Source: Curtobacterium sp. MCBA15_008 (GTDB taxonomy: Bacteria; Actinomycetota; Actinomycetes; Actinomycetales; Microbacteriaceae). Taken from it: a DNA stretch of 64,000 bases. Shown piece after piece: positions 41,149-50,458 of the stretch (position 1 is the stretch's first letter; each line of letters begins with the position of its first letter). The position numbers and the translations under genes are program-made. The notes beneath the pieces are model-generated. The model had not been told where the DNA came from. It was given only the letters and a program-made list of their open reading frames with translations, and did not search any database. The stretch spans positions 34,939-98,938 of the forward strand of contig NZ_MJGN01000002.1 in the NCBI RefSeq assembly GCF_001865065.1, read 5' to 3'.

Positions 41149-42149
41149 AGCTCGGGCTGTACGACGCGATCCTGCACGACCGCCCGCTGGCCGACGCCCT
41201 GCGGGTCATCGCGGACAACGGGCTGACCGGCATTGAACTGAACACCGGCGGGTTCCTGCCCCCGGTACACGTGCCCGGGATCGACGAGATCCTCGTCGAC
41301 GACGGTGCTCGCGACGCCTTCCTCGCGCAGTTCGACGGCACCGGCGTCACGATTGCCGGCCTCAACTGCAACGGCAACCCGCTGCACCCGGACCCGGCGA
41401 TCGGCCCGGCGCACGCCGAGGACGTCCGCCGCAGCATCCGGCTCGCAGCACGGCTCGGCCAGGACCGCGTGGTCACGATGTCCGGACTGCCAGCGGGGGA
41501 GCCCGGCGGCATCCGGCCGAACTGGGTCGTGAACGCGTGGAACTCCGCCGCGCTCGACGTCATCGAGCACCAGTGGAGCGTCGCCGTGCCGTTCTGGCAG
41601 GAGATCGACGCGCTCGCCCGTGAGCACGGCGTCCGGGTCGCGCTCGAGCTGCACCCGCAGAACCTCGTGTTCAACCCGGCGACGATCCGCGAGCTCGTGG
41701 AGCGGGGTGGTCTGACGAACATCGGGGTCGAACTCGACGCGTCGCACCTGTTCTGGCAGCAGATGGACCCGGTGGCCGTCGTTCGCGACCTCGGGCCGCT
41801 CGTGGTCCACGCCGCCGCGAAGGACGTCAGGATCAACCCGCACGCCGCGATCAACGGCGTGCTCGACAACTCGTTCCGCCGCTTGTCGCCGGACGAGCCG
41901 CGCACGAACCTCGGCGGCGACGAGTGGGCGAACGAGTGGCCGAAGCCGTCGGCGTGGGACTTCGTCGCGCTCGGCAAGGGGCACGAGGCGGCCTACTGGT
42001 CCGCGTTCCTCGAGGCACTGCACGAGGTCGACCCGGACATGTGGGTGAACATCGAGCACGAGGACACCGAGCTCGGCCGCGAGGAAGGGGTGGCGGTCGC
42101 CGCCGCGGTGCTCCGCGCCGCGGACGCGGCCCTCGCGGCACGCGTCTGA
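41145..42149 (+). CDS. Sugar phosphate isomerase/epimerase-like (xylose-isomerase-type TIM barrel)
   Basis: The 334-residue TIM-barrel protein has the AP-endonuclease-2/xylose-isomerase pattern: IADNGLTGIELNTGGF, NCNGNPLHPD, VALELHPQNLVFNP (metal-ligand Glu and His), VELDASHLFWQQMDP and VNIEHEDTE (C-terminal Glu/His ligands). It should interconvert or dehydrate the ketose made by the preceding dehydrogenase, as in inositol-type pathways. The exact substrate is not recognisable. Confidence 0.85.
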   Translation: MKLGLYDAILHDRPLADALRVIADNGLTGIELNTGGFLPPVHVPGIDEILVDDGARDAFLAQFDGTGVTIAGLNCNGNPLHPDPAIGPAHAEDVRRSIRLAARLGQDRVVTMSGLPAGEPGGIRPNWVVNAWNSAALDVIEHQWSVAVPFWQEIDALAREHGVRVALELHPQNLVFNPATIRELVERGGLTNIGVELDASHLFWQQMDPVAVVRDLGPLVVHAAAKDVRINPHAAINGVLDNSFRRLSPDEPRTNLGGDEWANEWPKPSAWDFVALGKGHEAAYWSAFLEALHEVDPDMWVNIEHEDTELGREEGVAVAAAVLRAADAALAARV

Positions 42150-42180
42150 CCCGGCTGGGTCGGATGCACGGTGGGGTCGA

Positions 42181-42233
42181 CCTGGAGGCCCGGATCACGT
42201 GAGCAGACCGCTCACGTGATCCGGGCCTCCAGG
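42181..42233. repeat. Dispersed palindrome, copy F (perfect 23-bp stem)
   Basis: The arms 42181-42203 (starting CCTGGAGGCCCGGATCACG) and 42211-42233 are exact complements around the 7-nt loop CAGACCG. The outer CCTGGAGGC is that of the family; the inner CCGGATCACGTGAG is unique to this copy, so the interior can vary while pairing is kept. It lies 32 bp after the isomerase stop. Confidence 0.9.
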
Positions 42234-42346
42234 CTGTGCCGCGTCCCCCGGCTGGGTCGTGAGGCGCAGTCGGTGACGCATCCTCCGGAGGCTGTCACCG
42301 GGCCGTTGTAGCATGCACGACACCTGTCCGAGACGAGGAGGCCTGC

Positions 42347-43339
42347 GTGCCGGAACCGACCGACCCCGCCTTCCCGATCGAGCGCATCCGCGACGTCGGC
42401 GACGACGTCATCGCCGCCGTCTCGACGGTGATCGACGGCAAGACCGAAGCCATCCGCACCGCACTGACGGTGATGCTGGCCGAGGGGCACCTGCTGGTCG
42501 AGGACGTCCCCGGCGTCGGCAAGACCGTGCTCGCGAAGGCGCTCGGCGCCTCCGTCGGCGGGTCGGTGAACCGCATCCAGTTCACCTCGGACATGCTGCC
42601 GTCCGACGTGACCGGCGTGAACATCTTCGACCAGTCCTCCGGCACGTTCCGGTTCTCGCCCGGCCCGGTGTTCGCGAACGTCGTGATCGGCGACGAGATC
42701 AACCGCACGAGCCCGAAGACGCAGTCCGCCCTGCTCGAGGCGATGGCCGAGGCACAGGTCACGGTCGACGGGGTCACGCGCAAGCTGGACAGCCCGTTCA
42801 TGATCGTCGCGACGCAGAACCCGATCGACATGGAGGGCACGTACCCGCTGCCCGAGGCCCAGCGTGACCGCTTCATGGCGCGTCTGACGATGGGGTACCC
42901 GAGTGCGGACTCCGAGCGGCAGATGCTCACGAACCGCGGCGGTGGTGACCCGCTCGCCCACCTGCGGCCGATCGTCGACGTGGACACCCTCCGCGACCTC
43001 ATCCAGTCGGTCCGCACGGTCCACGTCGCCGCCGACGTCGAGGCGTACATCGTCGCGATCGTCCGGGCCACCCGCACCCACCCCGACATCGTGCTCGGTG
43101 CCAGCCCGCGCGCCACGCTGCACCTCGCGCAGGCCGCTCGCGCCCACGCCGCGCTGCTCGGTCGTCCCTTCGTCACCCCGGACGACGTCGCGACGCTCGC
43201 GCCGCTGATCCTCGCCCACCGCCTCGTGCCGGTCGCCCGTGGCCTCGGCGGCACCGGCGACGACACCGCGCGCGAGATCGTGGTGCGCATCGTCTCCGAC
43301 ACCGTCGTGCCCTTCACCGCGACCGCCGTCCGCTCCTGA
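42347..43339 (+). CDS. MoxR-family AAA+ ATPase
   Basis: The 330-residue ATPase is a standard MoxR: Walker A VPGVGKT (54-60), Walker B VVIGDEINR (112-120), sensor 1 IVATQNPIDMEGTYPLPEAQRDRF, and a lid domain with GASPRATLHLAQAARAHAAL. GAGGAGG lies 6 nt before GTG 42347. It begins a MoxR/DUF58/transglutaminase operon in which MoxR acts as a chaperone-like factor for the downstream membrane proteins. Confidence 0.93.
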   Translation: MPEPTDPAFPIERIRDVGDDVIAAVSTVIDGKTEAIRTALTVMLAEGHLLVEDVPGVGKTVLAKALGASVGGSVNRIQFTSDMLPSDVTGVNIFDQSSGTFRFSPGPVFANVVIGDEINRTSPKTQSALLEAMAEAQVTVDGVTRKLDSPFMIVATQNPIDMEGTYPLPEAQRDRFMARLTMGYPSADSERQMLTNRGGGDPLAHLRPIVDVDTLRDLIQSVRTVHVAADVEAYIVAIVRATRTHPDIVLGASPRATLHLAQAARAHAALLGRPFVTPDDVATLAPLILAHRLVPVARGLGGTGDDTAREIVVRIVSDTVVPFTATAVRS

Positions 43340-44670
43340 TGCCCGGCTCCCCGGCACCGTCGTCGTTCGCCCTGCGGACGGGTGCCGCGCGGTCGTTCGC
43401 CGTCCGGTACGGGCGCCGTGGGCTCTCCCTGCTGCGCCGCACCCCGTTCCCGCGGCCGACCGCCCGGGGCTGGACCGTCATCGCCGTCGGCATCGGGCTC
43501 GTCGGTGGCGGTCTGGTGGGCACGACGAGCGTCGCCGTGTCCGCCGGGCTCCTGCTGCTCGTGCTCGTCGTGCTCGGCGTCGTGATGGCGTTCGTCGTCG
43601 CGGCACCGTTGCGCGGTCGTCGGAGCACCACGCGGGCGATCGTGCAGGTCGGCGAGGTGTACCGCGAACGCATCACCCTGGGCGGGACGAACCTGCCGAT
43701 CGGACCGCGTTCGACGCTGCTCGTCCGCGAACAGCTCGACGACGGGCTCGTCAGCATGTCCACCGCCGAGACGTACGCCACCGTGGGGCCGCACGTCCCG
43801 CCGGCCGTCCTCGACGTCGAGGCCCTGGCGATGCACCGTGGCCGCAGCCTGGTCGGGCCGGTGACGATCCGCGTCGAGGACCCGTTCGGGTTGCTCCGCA
43901 TCGACCGTCCCGTCGTGCCGGCCGAAGAGGTCGTGGTCGTGCCGGCCACCACCCCGCTCGCCGCGCTCGACACCGGTGCGCTGGCCGGAGCCGTCTCCGC
44001 CGACGAGGGCCGGGTCGGCCAGGGCGGCTCGGCGGACGACAGCGAACTCCGCCCCTACCGTCCGGGTGACCCGATCCGTCGGGTGCACTGGGCCCAGAGC
44101 GCCCGCCGCGGCGAACTCCACGTCCGGCAGACCACGCAGGCCCAGCCACCGGAGGCCGTGATCGCGCTCGACGTCCGGCGCGAGTCGTACCAGCGCCTCG
44201 GCCGCGACGACCTCGCCGAACTGTCCGACCTCGGCGGCGACGCGGCCTTCGAGCACGCGGTCGTCGTGGCTGCCAGCGTCGCCCGCGCCCTCGCCGCACG
44301 GACCTCGCGCGTGCTCCTCGTCAGCGACGGGCCGTCCGGCAGCACCCGGCACGCCGGCGATGCCGGTGGACTGACCGACGTGCTCGTCGGCCTTGCCGAC
44401 GTTCGCGTCCGGTCGGACGCCCGCGAGGTCACCGAGGTGCTGCCCGACGTCCGCGGTCGCGACGTGCACGGGATGACGGCCGTCGTCACCGGGCACTGCA
44501 CCGCCGAGCAGGCCGCCGAACTCGTCTCCGCGACCACCGGGTCGAGCCGGGGCATCCTCGCCACCATCGTCCCGCCGGACCCGGTCGTGCGTGGGATCCT
44601 CGACCGCGGCGGCTGGCGCACCCTCGTCGTGCCGGTCGCCGGCGCGCACACCGCGGGGAGCATCCGGTGA
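43339..44670 (+). CDS. DUF58-domain membrane protein
   Basis: The 443-residue protein has two adjacent membrane helices (about 45-90) and a cytoplasmic DUF58 domain marked by ELRPYRPGDPIRRVHWAQSARRGELHVRQ, followed by a VWA-like fold. The start shares a base with the MoxR stop (TGATG), so translation is coupled. DUF58 proteins work with MoxR ATPases; the molecular role is not established. Confidence 0.9.
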   Translation: MPGSPAPSSFALRTGAARSFAVRYGRRGLSLLRRTPFPRPTARGWTVIAVGIGLVGGGLVGTTSVAVSAGLLLLVLVVLGVVMAFVVAAPLRGRRSTTRAIVQVGEVYRERITLGGTNLPIGPRSTLLVREQLDDGLVSMSTAETYATVGPHVPPAVLDVEALAMHRGRSLVGPVTIRVEDPFGLLRIDRPVVPAEEVVVVPATTPLAALDTGALAGAVSADEGRVGQGGSADDSELRPYRPGDPIRRVHWAQSARRGELHVRQTTQAQPPEAVIALDVRRESYQRLGRDDLAELSDLGGDAAFEHAVVVAASVARALAARTSRVLLVSDGPSGSTRHAGDAGGLTDVLVGLADVRVRSDAREVTEVLPDVRGRDVHGMTAVVTGHCTAEQAAELVSATTGSSRGILATIVPPDPVVRGILDRGGWRTLVVPVAGAHTAGSIR

Positions 44671-47048
44671 GCGGCGTCTCCACGCGTCCCGTCGTGCCTG
44701 GCAGCGCCCCACGCGGTGGCGGTCCACGCCGTGCGGACGACGGTGCCCTCGCCGCGCGTGCGGAGCGTCCGGACTCCCCGAACCCCTGGGTCGTCGCCCT
44801 CGCGCCCGTGCCGGTGCTCATCGCCGCCCTGGCGATGCGCCCGCTCGTGCAGGGTGCCGCCTGGTGGGTGTCCGGCGTCCTGATGGCCACGGTGCTGGTC
44901 GGCACGATGCTCGCTTTCCGCCGCCGGGCACCGGGCGTCCGGTTCGTGGCCCTCGTCGCGGCGCTGATCGTCTGCTCGTGCGCGGCCGCCGTGGTCAACG
45001 ACGTCCAGCCGCTCGGCTGGCTCGACAAGGACGGCGCGCTCGGCGAGACCCTGGCCGCCATCCGCCTCAACCCCGCGCCGCTGCCGCAGACCGACTCGAT
45101 CCGGCTCATCGTCACTGTGGCGATCGGGTGGGTCGCCGGCGTGTCGCTGTTCCTCGCCGCCGTCGCCCCGACCGCGGCCCTCGCCGCGGTACCCGCCCTC
45201 GTGATCCTCATCGTCCCGGGCATCGTCACCGGGGCGCCGGCCGCACCCGGGCTGGTGATCGCCACGGGGCTGGCGTTCCTCGCCCTGCTCTGGCTGTCGG
45301 TCCGACCCGTGCAACGCGCCGTGCCGGCTGCCGTGGTCGGCGCGATCGGCCTCGTCGTCGCGGTGGGCCTGCCGGCGATCGTGCCGCTCAACGCCAGCTG
45401 GCTGTCCGGCGTGACCGGGGCCATCCAGTCGCCCGTGCAGCCCGGACGCCCCGGCACGCTGCTGAACCTCGGGCAGGACCTGCGGCAGCCGAACGAGCTC
45501 GAGGTCTTCCGGTACCGCTCGGCGGACGGGCAGCCGGAGTACCTCAAGCTCGCCGACCTCGACGAGTTCGGCACCGGCGACTGGGTCCCGACGACGACCG
45601 ACGCCAGCACCTCCGAGACCGCCGACACCCAGCAGTGGGCGGTCGGCGTGAACCCACGGCTGTCGGCGCGCGGCGACGTGACGATCCGGATCACCGGGCT
45701 GTCGAGCAACTACCTGCCGGTGCCGGCCGGCGCGGTCTCGATCGAGTCGCGCTCCACCAACTTCGACCTGGCGCAGTGGCGCTGGATGGGCAACTCGAGC
45801 ACCGTCCGGTCGACCGGCCCGGCGACACCGCGCGGTGCCACGTACGAGGTCTACGGCGCATCGACGTGGTCCGGCGAGTACCTCGACGCCATCGCCCAGT
45901 CCGGGCTGCTCGGCCGTGCCGACGGTCGCGGGTTCGCGCGCCCGTCGAACGCGGAGCTCCGGACCGACCGCGAGCTGCCGAAGCAGCTGCCGACGAGCAT
46001 CGCGCGGACCGCCCAGCGCGTCGCCGGTGGCGCCGGCAGCGACTACGAAGAGGCCCGGGCGCTCGAGCAGTGGTTCCGCAGCGACCTGTTCACCTACTCC
46101 GAGACCGCGCCCGTCGAGCAGGGCTACGACGGCGACAGCATGGACGTCGTCGCGAAGTTCCTGCAGGTGCGCGAGGGGTACTGCGTGCACTTCTCGTCCG
46201 CGATGGCGGTGATGGCCCGCACGCTCGGCATCCCGTCGCGCATCGCGGTCGGCTACCGGGCCGGCTCGACGCAGGCGGACGGCGAGTACACGGTCTCCAA
46301 CCGGCAGCTGCACTCGTGGCCCGAGCTGTACATCAAGGGCGCCGGCTGGGTCGCGTTCGAGCCCACTCCTGACTCCGACCAGGCCGCGACCTCGTCGACC
46401 GAAGCGACCGCCACGCCGTCGCCCGCCGCTCCGGACACACCGCTGCCGGCACCCGGCGAGGCCTCGGCCGCTCCGTCCTCGGCGACCCCGACCCCCAGTG
46501 CCTCAGCCGGTCCCGGGGCCGCAGGGTCGACGAGCGGTGGTGCCAACGGTCCGCTCGGGCTCGGGGTCGGGATCCTGCTCGCCCTCGCCCTGCTGGTGGC
46601 ACCGTCCGCCGTCCGGGCGATCCGCAGACGATCGCGTCTCGGTGCGATCCGCTCGGGCCGGTCGCCGGCGGTGAACGCCTGGCGCGAGGTCCTCGACGAC
46701 GTCGCCGACCACGGGTACTCCCCGGGGCTCGCACCACCGGACGACGCGGCCGCTGCGGCACGCACGGCACGCGCGGTGCTCGGTCGGCTCCGGCCGTCGT
46801 TGCCGCCCGCCGTGTTGCCACACCTGGACGCCGTGGTCGACGCCGTCGACCGGGAGCGGTTCGCCGCCGGTGGCGCAGCGTCGGTGGACGTCGCCGCGTT
46901 GCTGGTGGCCGTCCGGCAGGCCCGGGTCGCCCTCGACGCGTCGGTGTCCGGTGCGAAGGTGGTCCGGTCGCGCCTGCTGCCGCCGAGCCTGCTGCCGTCG
47001 TCGGCCTGGTCGCACGAGGGACGCCGGACGAGCCGCCGCCCCGCGTAG
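44667..47048 (+). CDS. TgpA-like transglutaminase-domain membrane protein
   Basis: The 793-residue protein has an N-terminal bundle of about seven helices (41-245), an extracytoplasmic domain with a complete transglutaminase core (Cys506 in EGYCVHFSSAMAVMARTLG, His549 and Glu553 in NRQLHSWPELY), a Ser/Thr/Pro/Ala-rich linker, one membrane helix (GLGVGILLALALLV) and a cytoplasmic tail of about 150 residues. GTG 44667 overlaps the DUF58 stop. It may crosslink or hydrolyse cell-surface polypeptides. Confidence 0.9.
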   Translation: MSGVSTRPVVPGSAPRGGGPRRADDGALAARAERPDSPNPWVVALAPVPVLIAALAMRPLVQGAAWWVSGVLMATVLVGTMLAFRRRAPGVRFVALVAALIVCSCAAAVVNDVQPLGWLDKDGALGETLAAIRLNPAPLPQTDSIRLIVTVAIGWVAGVSLFLAAVAPTAALAAVPALVILIVPGIVTGAPAAPGLVIATGLAFLALLWLSVRPVQRAVPAAVVGAIGLVVAVGLPAIVPLNASWLSGVTGAIQSPVQPGRPGTLLNLGQDLRQPNELEVFRYRSADGQPEYLKLADLDEFGTGDWVPTTTDASTSETADTQQWAVGVNPRLSARGDVTIRITGLSSNYLPVPAGAVSIESRSTNFDLAQWRWMGNSSTVRSTGPATPRGATYEVYGASTWSGEYLDAIAQSGLLGRADGRGFARPSNAELRTDRELPKQLPTSIARTAQRVAGGAGSDYEEARALEQWFRSDLFTYSETAPVEQGYDGDSMDVVAKFLQVREGYCVHFSSAMAVMARTLGIPSRIAVGYRAGSTQADGEYTVSNRQLHSWPELYIKGAGWVAFEPTPDSDQAATSSTEATATPSPAAPDTPLPAPGEASAAPSSATPTPSASAGPGAAGSTSGGANGPLGLGVGILLALALLVAPSAVRAIRRRSRLGAIRSGRSPAVNAWREVLDDVADHGYSPGLAPPDDAAAAARTARAVLGRLRPSLPPAVLPHLDAVVDAVDRERFAAGGAASVDVAALLVAVRQARVALDASVSGAKVVRSRLLPPSLLPSSAWSHEGRRTSRRPA

Positions 47049-47143
47049 CGGTCGGCGCCGCAGCACCGCGCAGAGGGTCGGGGCCGCAGCCCTGCGGAGC
47101 GGGTCGGCGACGCAGCGGGTCGTAGCGGTTCGGAGCGGCCCCG

Positions 47144-47752
47144 TCAGCGGCGGCGGATGACCGCCTCGACCAGGGTCGCGACGACCTCGCCGGGGTTGAC
47201 CCCTGGAAGCGCCGCGGTGTCGAACATGATCCCGACGTTCGCCCCGACGAGCACGGTCGTCAGGTCCTCGAGGTCCATGCCGGGGTCGATCTCCGGGTGG
47301 GCCCCGAACCACAGCCGGACGAGTTCGAGCACACCGTCCTGCAGCTCGCGGCGCTGCCGGACGAACTCGGGCAGGAACTCGGGGTGCCGGATCGCGTAGC
47401 CGCGGAACTCCGACAGCAGGGCGAACTGTGCGCTCTGGTCGTGCCGCCCGAACGCCGCCCGGACGACGTCCCCGATCTCGACGGCGGCGATGTCGGCGCT
47501 GACGAGTTCCCGCAGCGCGCCGAGCACCAGGTTCGTCGCGCGTTGCATGACCTGCGCGACCAGGTCGTCCTTCGACGAGAAGTTCGAGTAGACGGCACCC
47601 TTGCTGAACCCGGCGCGGGCGGCGACCTCGTCGAGCCGGGCCTCGTGCACGCCGTACTCGGCGAACACCTCGGCGCCCGCGTTCAGCAGACGTTCGCGGA
47701 CCTCGGCGCGGGGGGTCCGAGGGGTGGGGGAGTCGGAGGCGTCGTCGCTCAT
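47144..47752 (-). CDS. TetR-family regulator
   Basis: The 202-residue protein has a TetR helix-turn-helix: RERLLNAGAEVFAEYGVHEARLDEVAARAGFSKGAVYSNFSSKDDLVAQVM. The ligand domain is helical and ends VIRRR. It is convergent with the transglutaminase gene and downstream of the TRIC-type channel on the same strand, separated by 264 bp. The target is not apparent; no enzyme or pump is immediately adjacent. Confidence 0.88.
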   Translation of the reverse strand: MSDDASDSPTPRTPRAEVRERLLNAGAEVFAEYGVHEARLDEVAARAGFSKGAVYSNFSSKDDLVAQVMQRATNLVLGALRELVSADIAAVEIGDVVRAAFGRHDQSAQFALLSEFRGYAIRHPEFLPEFVRQRRELQDGVLELVRLWFGAHPEIDPGMDLEDLTTVLVGANVGIMFDTAALPGVNPGEVVATLVEAVIRRR

Positions 47753-47865
47753 CGTTCCTGGTTCGGCGGGCCGTCGCGGTCCGTCGGGTCCGGCTGCGTC
47801 GGGCTGGCGTGGTGGTGGTCGATCACCATTCTGTCGCGGGCAGATCGGTGGCGGAGACCTGCCGC

Positions 47866-47889
47866 GCCGCGCGTCTGATCCCGCGCGGC
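47866..47889 (-). terminator. Hairpin downstream of the TRIC-type gene
   Basis: GCCGCGCG (47866-47873) and CGCGCGGC (47882-47889) form an 8-bp stem with an 8-nt loop in the 264-bp gap between the channel gene and the TetR gene. The rest of that gap shows no gene. Confidence 0.4.
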
Positions 47890-48016
47890 ATCAGCGAAGC
47901 CCCCATCCACACGTCTGCTCGGAACCGCCGCGTTCGGGTCGCGTCGGTGCGTGAGCGGACGACGTGCGCCGAGTCGATACCCGGCGGTACCGATGGTACG
48001 CCCGGGCACCGACGAA

Positions 48017-48808
48017 TCACACCCCCGGGTCGTCCTCGGACGTGTCGTGCTCGCTCCGCACGCTGCCGGCACCGGAGCGGCGCCCGGGTCGGCGGAGCAG
48101 GCGGATGGCGTCCGGACGCAGTCGCCGTCCGCGCTGCAGGAGCGAACCGAGGGTCGACTTCGGCTGCCAGTCGCGGCCGTTCGGCAGGCCCCACCCGCGC
48201 CGGACCGCGCCCCACCGCAGGCCGAGCGAGAGCACGATGGCGGCGACGATCCCGATCGTCGGCGACCCGAGGTGCGAGGCGATGACCATCACGGCCGAAG
48301 CGGCGACGGCGACGGTGGCGTACAGGGCGTTCCCGCCGAACACGGCCGGCACGCGCCGGAGCAGCAGGTCTCGCATCGCACCGCCGCCGACCGCCGTGAT
48401 CGTCCCCATGATGATCGCGGCCGGCCACTCGAGTCCGGCGTCGAAGGTGCGTTGCACGCCGACGACCGCCCAGAACCCGATCACGGCGGCGTCGAGCACG
48501 GTGAACAGGCGGTCCCAGGTGCGCTCGGAGAACGACACGAAGAAGGCGATGAGCGCGCCGGCGATGGCGACCGGCACGTAGAGCGGGTCCACGAGGGCGA
48601 CCGGCGGCCCGTCCTGCAGCAGGGTGTCGCGCAGCATGCCGCCGCCGAGGCCGGAGACGAACCCGACGACCAGGAACCCGAACAGGTCGAAGTCCATCGT
48701 CCGGGCGATCGATCCACCGAGCAGCGCCGAGGCGAAGACCCCCGCGAGGTCGAGGACGCTCGTGACGGAGGTCAGGCCCTCGGGGGACAGCAGGTTCATG
48801 AGAACCAT
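48017..48808 (-). CDS. TRIC-type channel/UPF0126 membrane protein
   Basis: The 263-residue protein has seven predicted helices arranged as two UPF0126 repeats, each with the glycine motif: SGLGGGMLRDTLL in the first and AVGGGAMRDLLL in the second. These correspond to the GGG kinks of trimeric intracellular-cation (TRIC) channels. A charged C-terminal tail of about 60 residues (RRGRRLRPDAIRLLRRPGRR) is specific to this protein. ATG 48808 and ATG 48799 are both possible; neither has a good ribosome site. It is divergent from efeU with the iron box between them, so it could also respond to iron. Confidence 0.85.
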   Translation of the reverse strand: MVLMNLLSPEGLTSVTSVLDLAGVFASALLGGSIARTMDFDLFGFLVVGFVSGLGGGMLRDTLLQDGPPVALVDPLYVPVAIAGALIAFFVSFSERTWDRLFTVLDAAVIGFWAVVGVQRTFDAGLEWPAAIIMGTITAVGGGAMRDLLLRRVPAVFGGNALYATVAVAASAVMVIASHLGSPTIGIVAAIVLSLGLRWGAVRRGWGLPNGRDWQPKSTLGSLLQRGRRLRPDAIRLLRRPGRRSGAGSVRSEHDTSEDDPGV

Positions 48809-48846
48809 CAAACCCCACGCCGCACGACTGGCGGGCCGAGCGCCGG

Positions 48847-48865
48847 TTAGGTTAGCCTCACCTTC
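48847..48865. promoter_or_regulatory. DtxR/IdeR iron box upstream of efeU
   Basis: TTAGGTTAGCCTCACCTTC matches the consensus TTAGGTTAGCCTAACCTAA at 16 of 19 positions. It ends 3 bp before ATG 48869, so transcription must begin within or at the edge of the box, the message is close to leaderless, and repressor binding under iron excess would block it directly. Confidence 0.85.
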
Positions 48866-48868
48866 GTC

Positions 48869-50458
48869 ATGCTCGCCACCCTCGTCATCGGCCTCCGTGA
48901 AGGCCTCGAAGCGACGCTCATCGTCGGCATCATCGCCGCGTTCCTCCGTCGCAACCGTGTCCCCCTCGCCCCCATGTGGCTCGGCGTGGGGGTCGCCGTG
49001 GTGCTCAGCGTCGCGGTCGGCTTCGGTCTGCAGGTGGTCGAGCAGGCGCTGCCGCAGGCCCAGCAGGAGGGCATGGAGGCGGTCATCGGCATCGTCGCCG
49101 TCGTCTTCGTCACCGGGATGATCGTCTGGATGCGCACGCACGCGCGCACCCTGACGAAGGAGCTCGAGGCCAGCGCGACCGCCGCGCTCGGCCGTGGGAC
49201 CGCGTGGGCGCTCGCCGGCATGGCGTTCCTGGCGGTCCTCAAGGAGGGCTTCGAGACCGCGGTCTTCCTCCTCGCGACCTTCCAGGCGTCGTCGGACACC
49301 GGCCTCGCCGCACTCGGCGCCGTGATCGGGATCGCCGCCGCGGTCGTCGTCGGCTACGGCATCTACACCGGTGGCGTGCGGCTGAACCTGTCGCGCTTCT
49401 TCACCGGCACGGGCGTCTTCCTGGTGTTCGTCGCCGGTGGCCTGGTGCTGACCGTGCTCCGCCGTGCCCACGAAGCCGGCTGGATCGTCATCGGCCAGCA
49501 GCGCACGGTCGACCTCTCCTGGCTCGCCCCGAACGGCTCGGTGCAGGGCGCACTCGTCACCGGCGTGCTCGGCATCCCGCCGGACCCCCGCGTCATCGAG
49601 GTCCTCGGCTGGGTGCTCTACGTCGTGCCCGTGCTCGCCCTGTCGCTCTGGCCCCGGGCCTGGCGTCCGTCCCCGGTGCGCGTGCCCGTGGTCCGGTTGG
49701 TCACCGCCGGTGTCCTCGCCGTCGCGGCCGCAGCACTCGCGATCGCCGTGCCCACCGGCGGCGCCGACCTGCCGCGCTCCACCGCCGTGACCGGCGACGC
49801 CCGGTCCGTCTCAGCCTCCGTCGACGGTGCGGCAGCCGTCCTGCGCGCCGCCGGCGACGACCAGGAGGCCCGGATCACCCTGCCGACGTCGGCCCACCGC
49901 CGCGCGACCCGCGCGGGCGTGACCGCCGACCGCTGGCGGCTCACCCAGGACAGCTCGGCTGCACGGCGGCCGTTGACCCTGACCCTCGACGACCTCGTCG
50001 ACCTGTTCGGCCGGGTGCCCGTCGGGATCTCGCCGAGCACGAACCCCGGCCCCTTCACCGCGCGCTGGGCCGTCCGCGACACCGTCACCCTGTGGACCGT
50101 CCGGGGTGGCGTCCTGGACGCGACCCGTACGGAACGCACGGTGCTCACGCTCGGTGGCGGGGGCCTCCCGGCTGCCCGCACCACGACGCTGGACCGCACC
50201 GTCTGGGCCGTGCCGAGCGCCACCGTCCAGCAGTCCGCAGCCGCCGTCTCGGCGGCGGACACCCGCGGTGCCGAGCTCCTGCTCTGGAAGGCCTGGCTGC
50301 CGATCGCCCTCGGCGTCGCCGCTGCCGCCCAGGTGCTGCTCGCGCTGCGCGACCGGCGTCGCCGCCCCCTCACCTCGACCACCGCACCCGACCCCGACCC
50401 GTCGCGCGGCCCACCCGCCGACGACCCCACAAGGAGCCCCGAGTATGCCCTCCGCTAG
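48869..50458 (+). CDS. efeU: EfeU ferrous/ferric iron permease with extended C-terminus
   Basis: The 529-residue protein belongs to the FTR1/EfeU family. REGLE (10-14) in helix 1 and KEGFE (125-129) in helix 4 are the two iron-binding motifs. Seven helices fill about residues 1-290. The remaining ~240 residues, absent from the 276-residue E. coli protein, form an extracytoplasmic beta-rich domain, one more helix (AWLPIALGVAAAAQVLLAL) and a polar tail. It overlaps efeO by 14 bp. Confidence 0.92.
   Translation: MLATLVIGLREGLEATLIVGIIAAFLRRNRVPLAPMWLGVGVAVVLSVAVGFGLQVVEQALPQAQQEGMEAVIGIVAVVFVTGMIVWMRTHARTLTKELEASATAALGRGTAWALAGMAFLAVLKEGFETAVFLLATFQASSDTGLAALGAVIGIAAAVVVGYGIYTGGVRLNLSRFFTGTGVFLVFVAGGLVLTVLRRAHEAGWIVIGQQRTVDLSWLAPNGSVQGALVTGVLGIPPDPRVIEVLGWVLYVVPVLALSLWPRAWRPSPVRVPVVRLVTAGVLAVAAAALAIAVPTGGADLPRSTAVTGDARSVSASVDGAAAVLRAAGDDQEARITLPTSAHRRATRAGVTADRWRLTQDSSAARRPLTLTLDDLVDLFGRVPVGISPSTNPGPFTARWAVRDTVTLWTVRGGVLDATRTERTVLTLGGGGLPAARTTTLDRTVWAVPSATVQQSAAAVSAADTRGAELLLWKAWLPIALGVAAAAQVLLALRDRRRRPLTSTTAPDPDPSRGPPADDPTRSPEYALR

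Noticed and set aside
47749..48072. 107-codon minus-strand frame between the TetR and TRIC-type genes
   Set aside because: Low-complexity, no start signal and overlapping the end of the channel gene; treated as non-coding.
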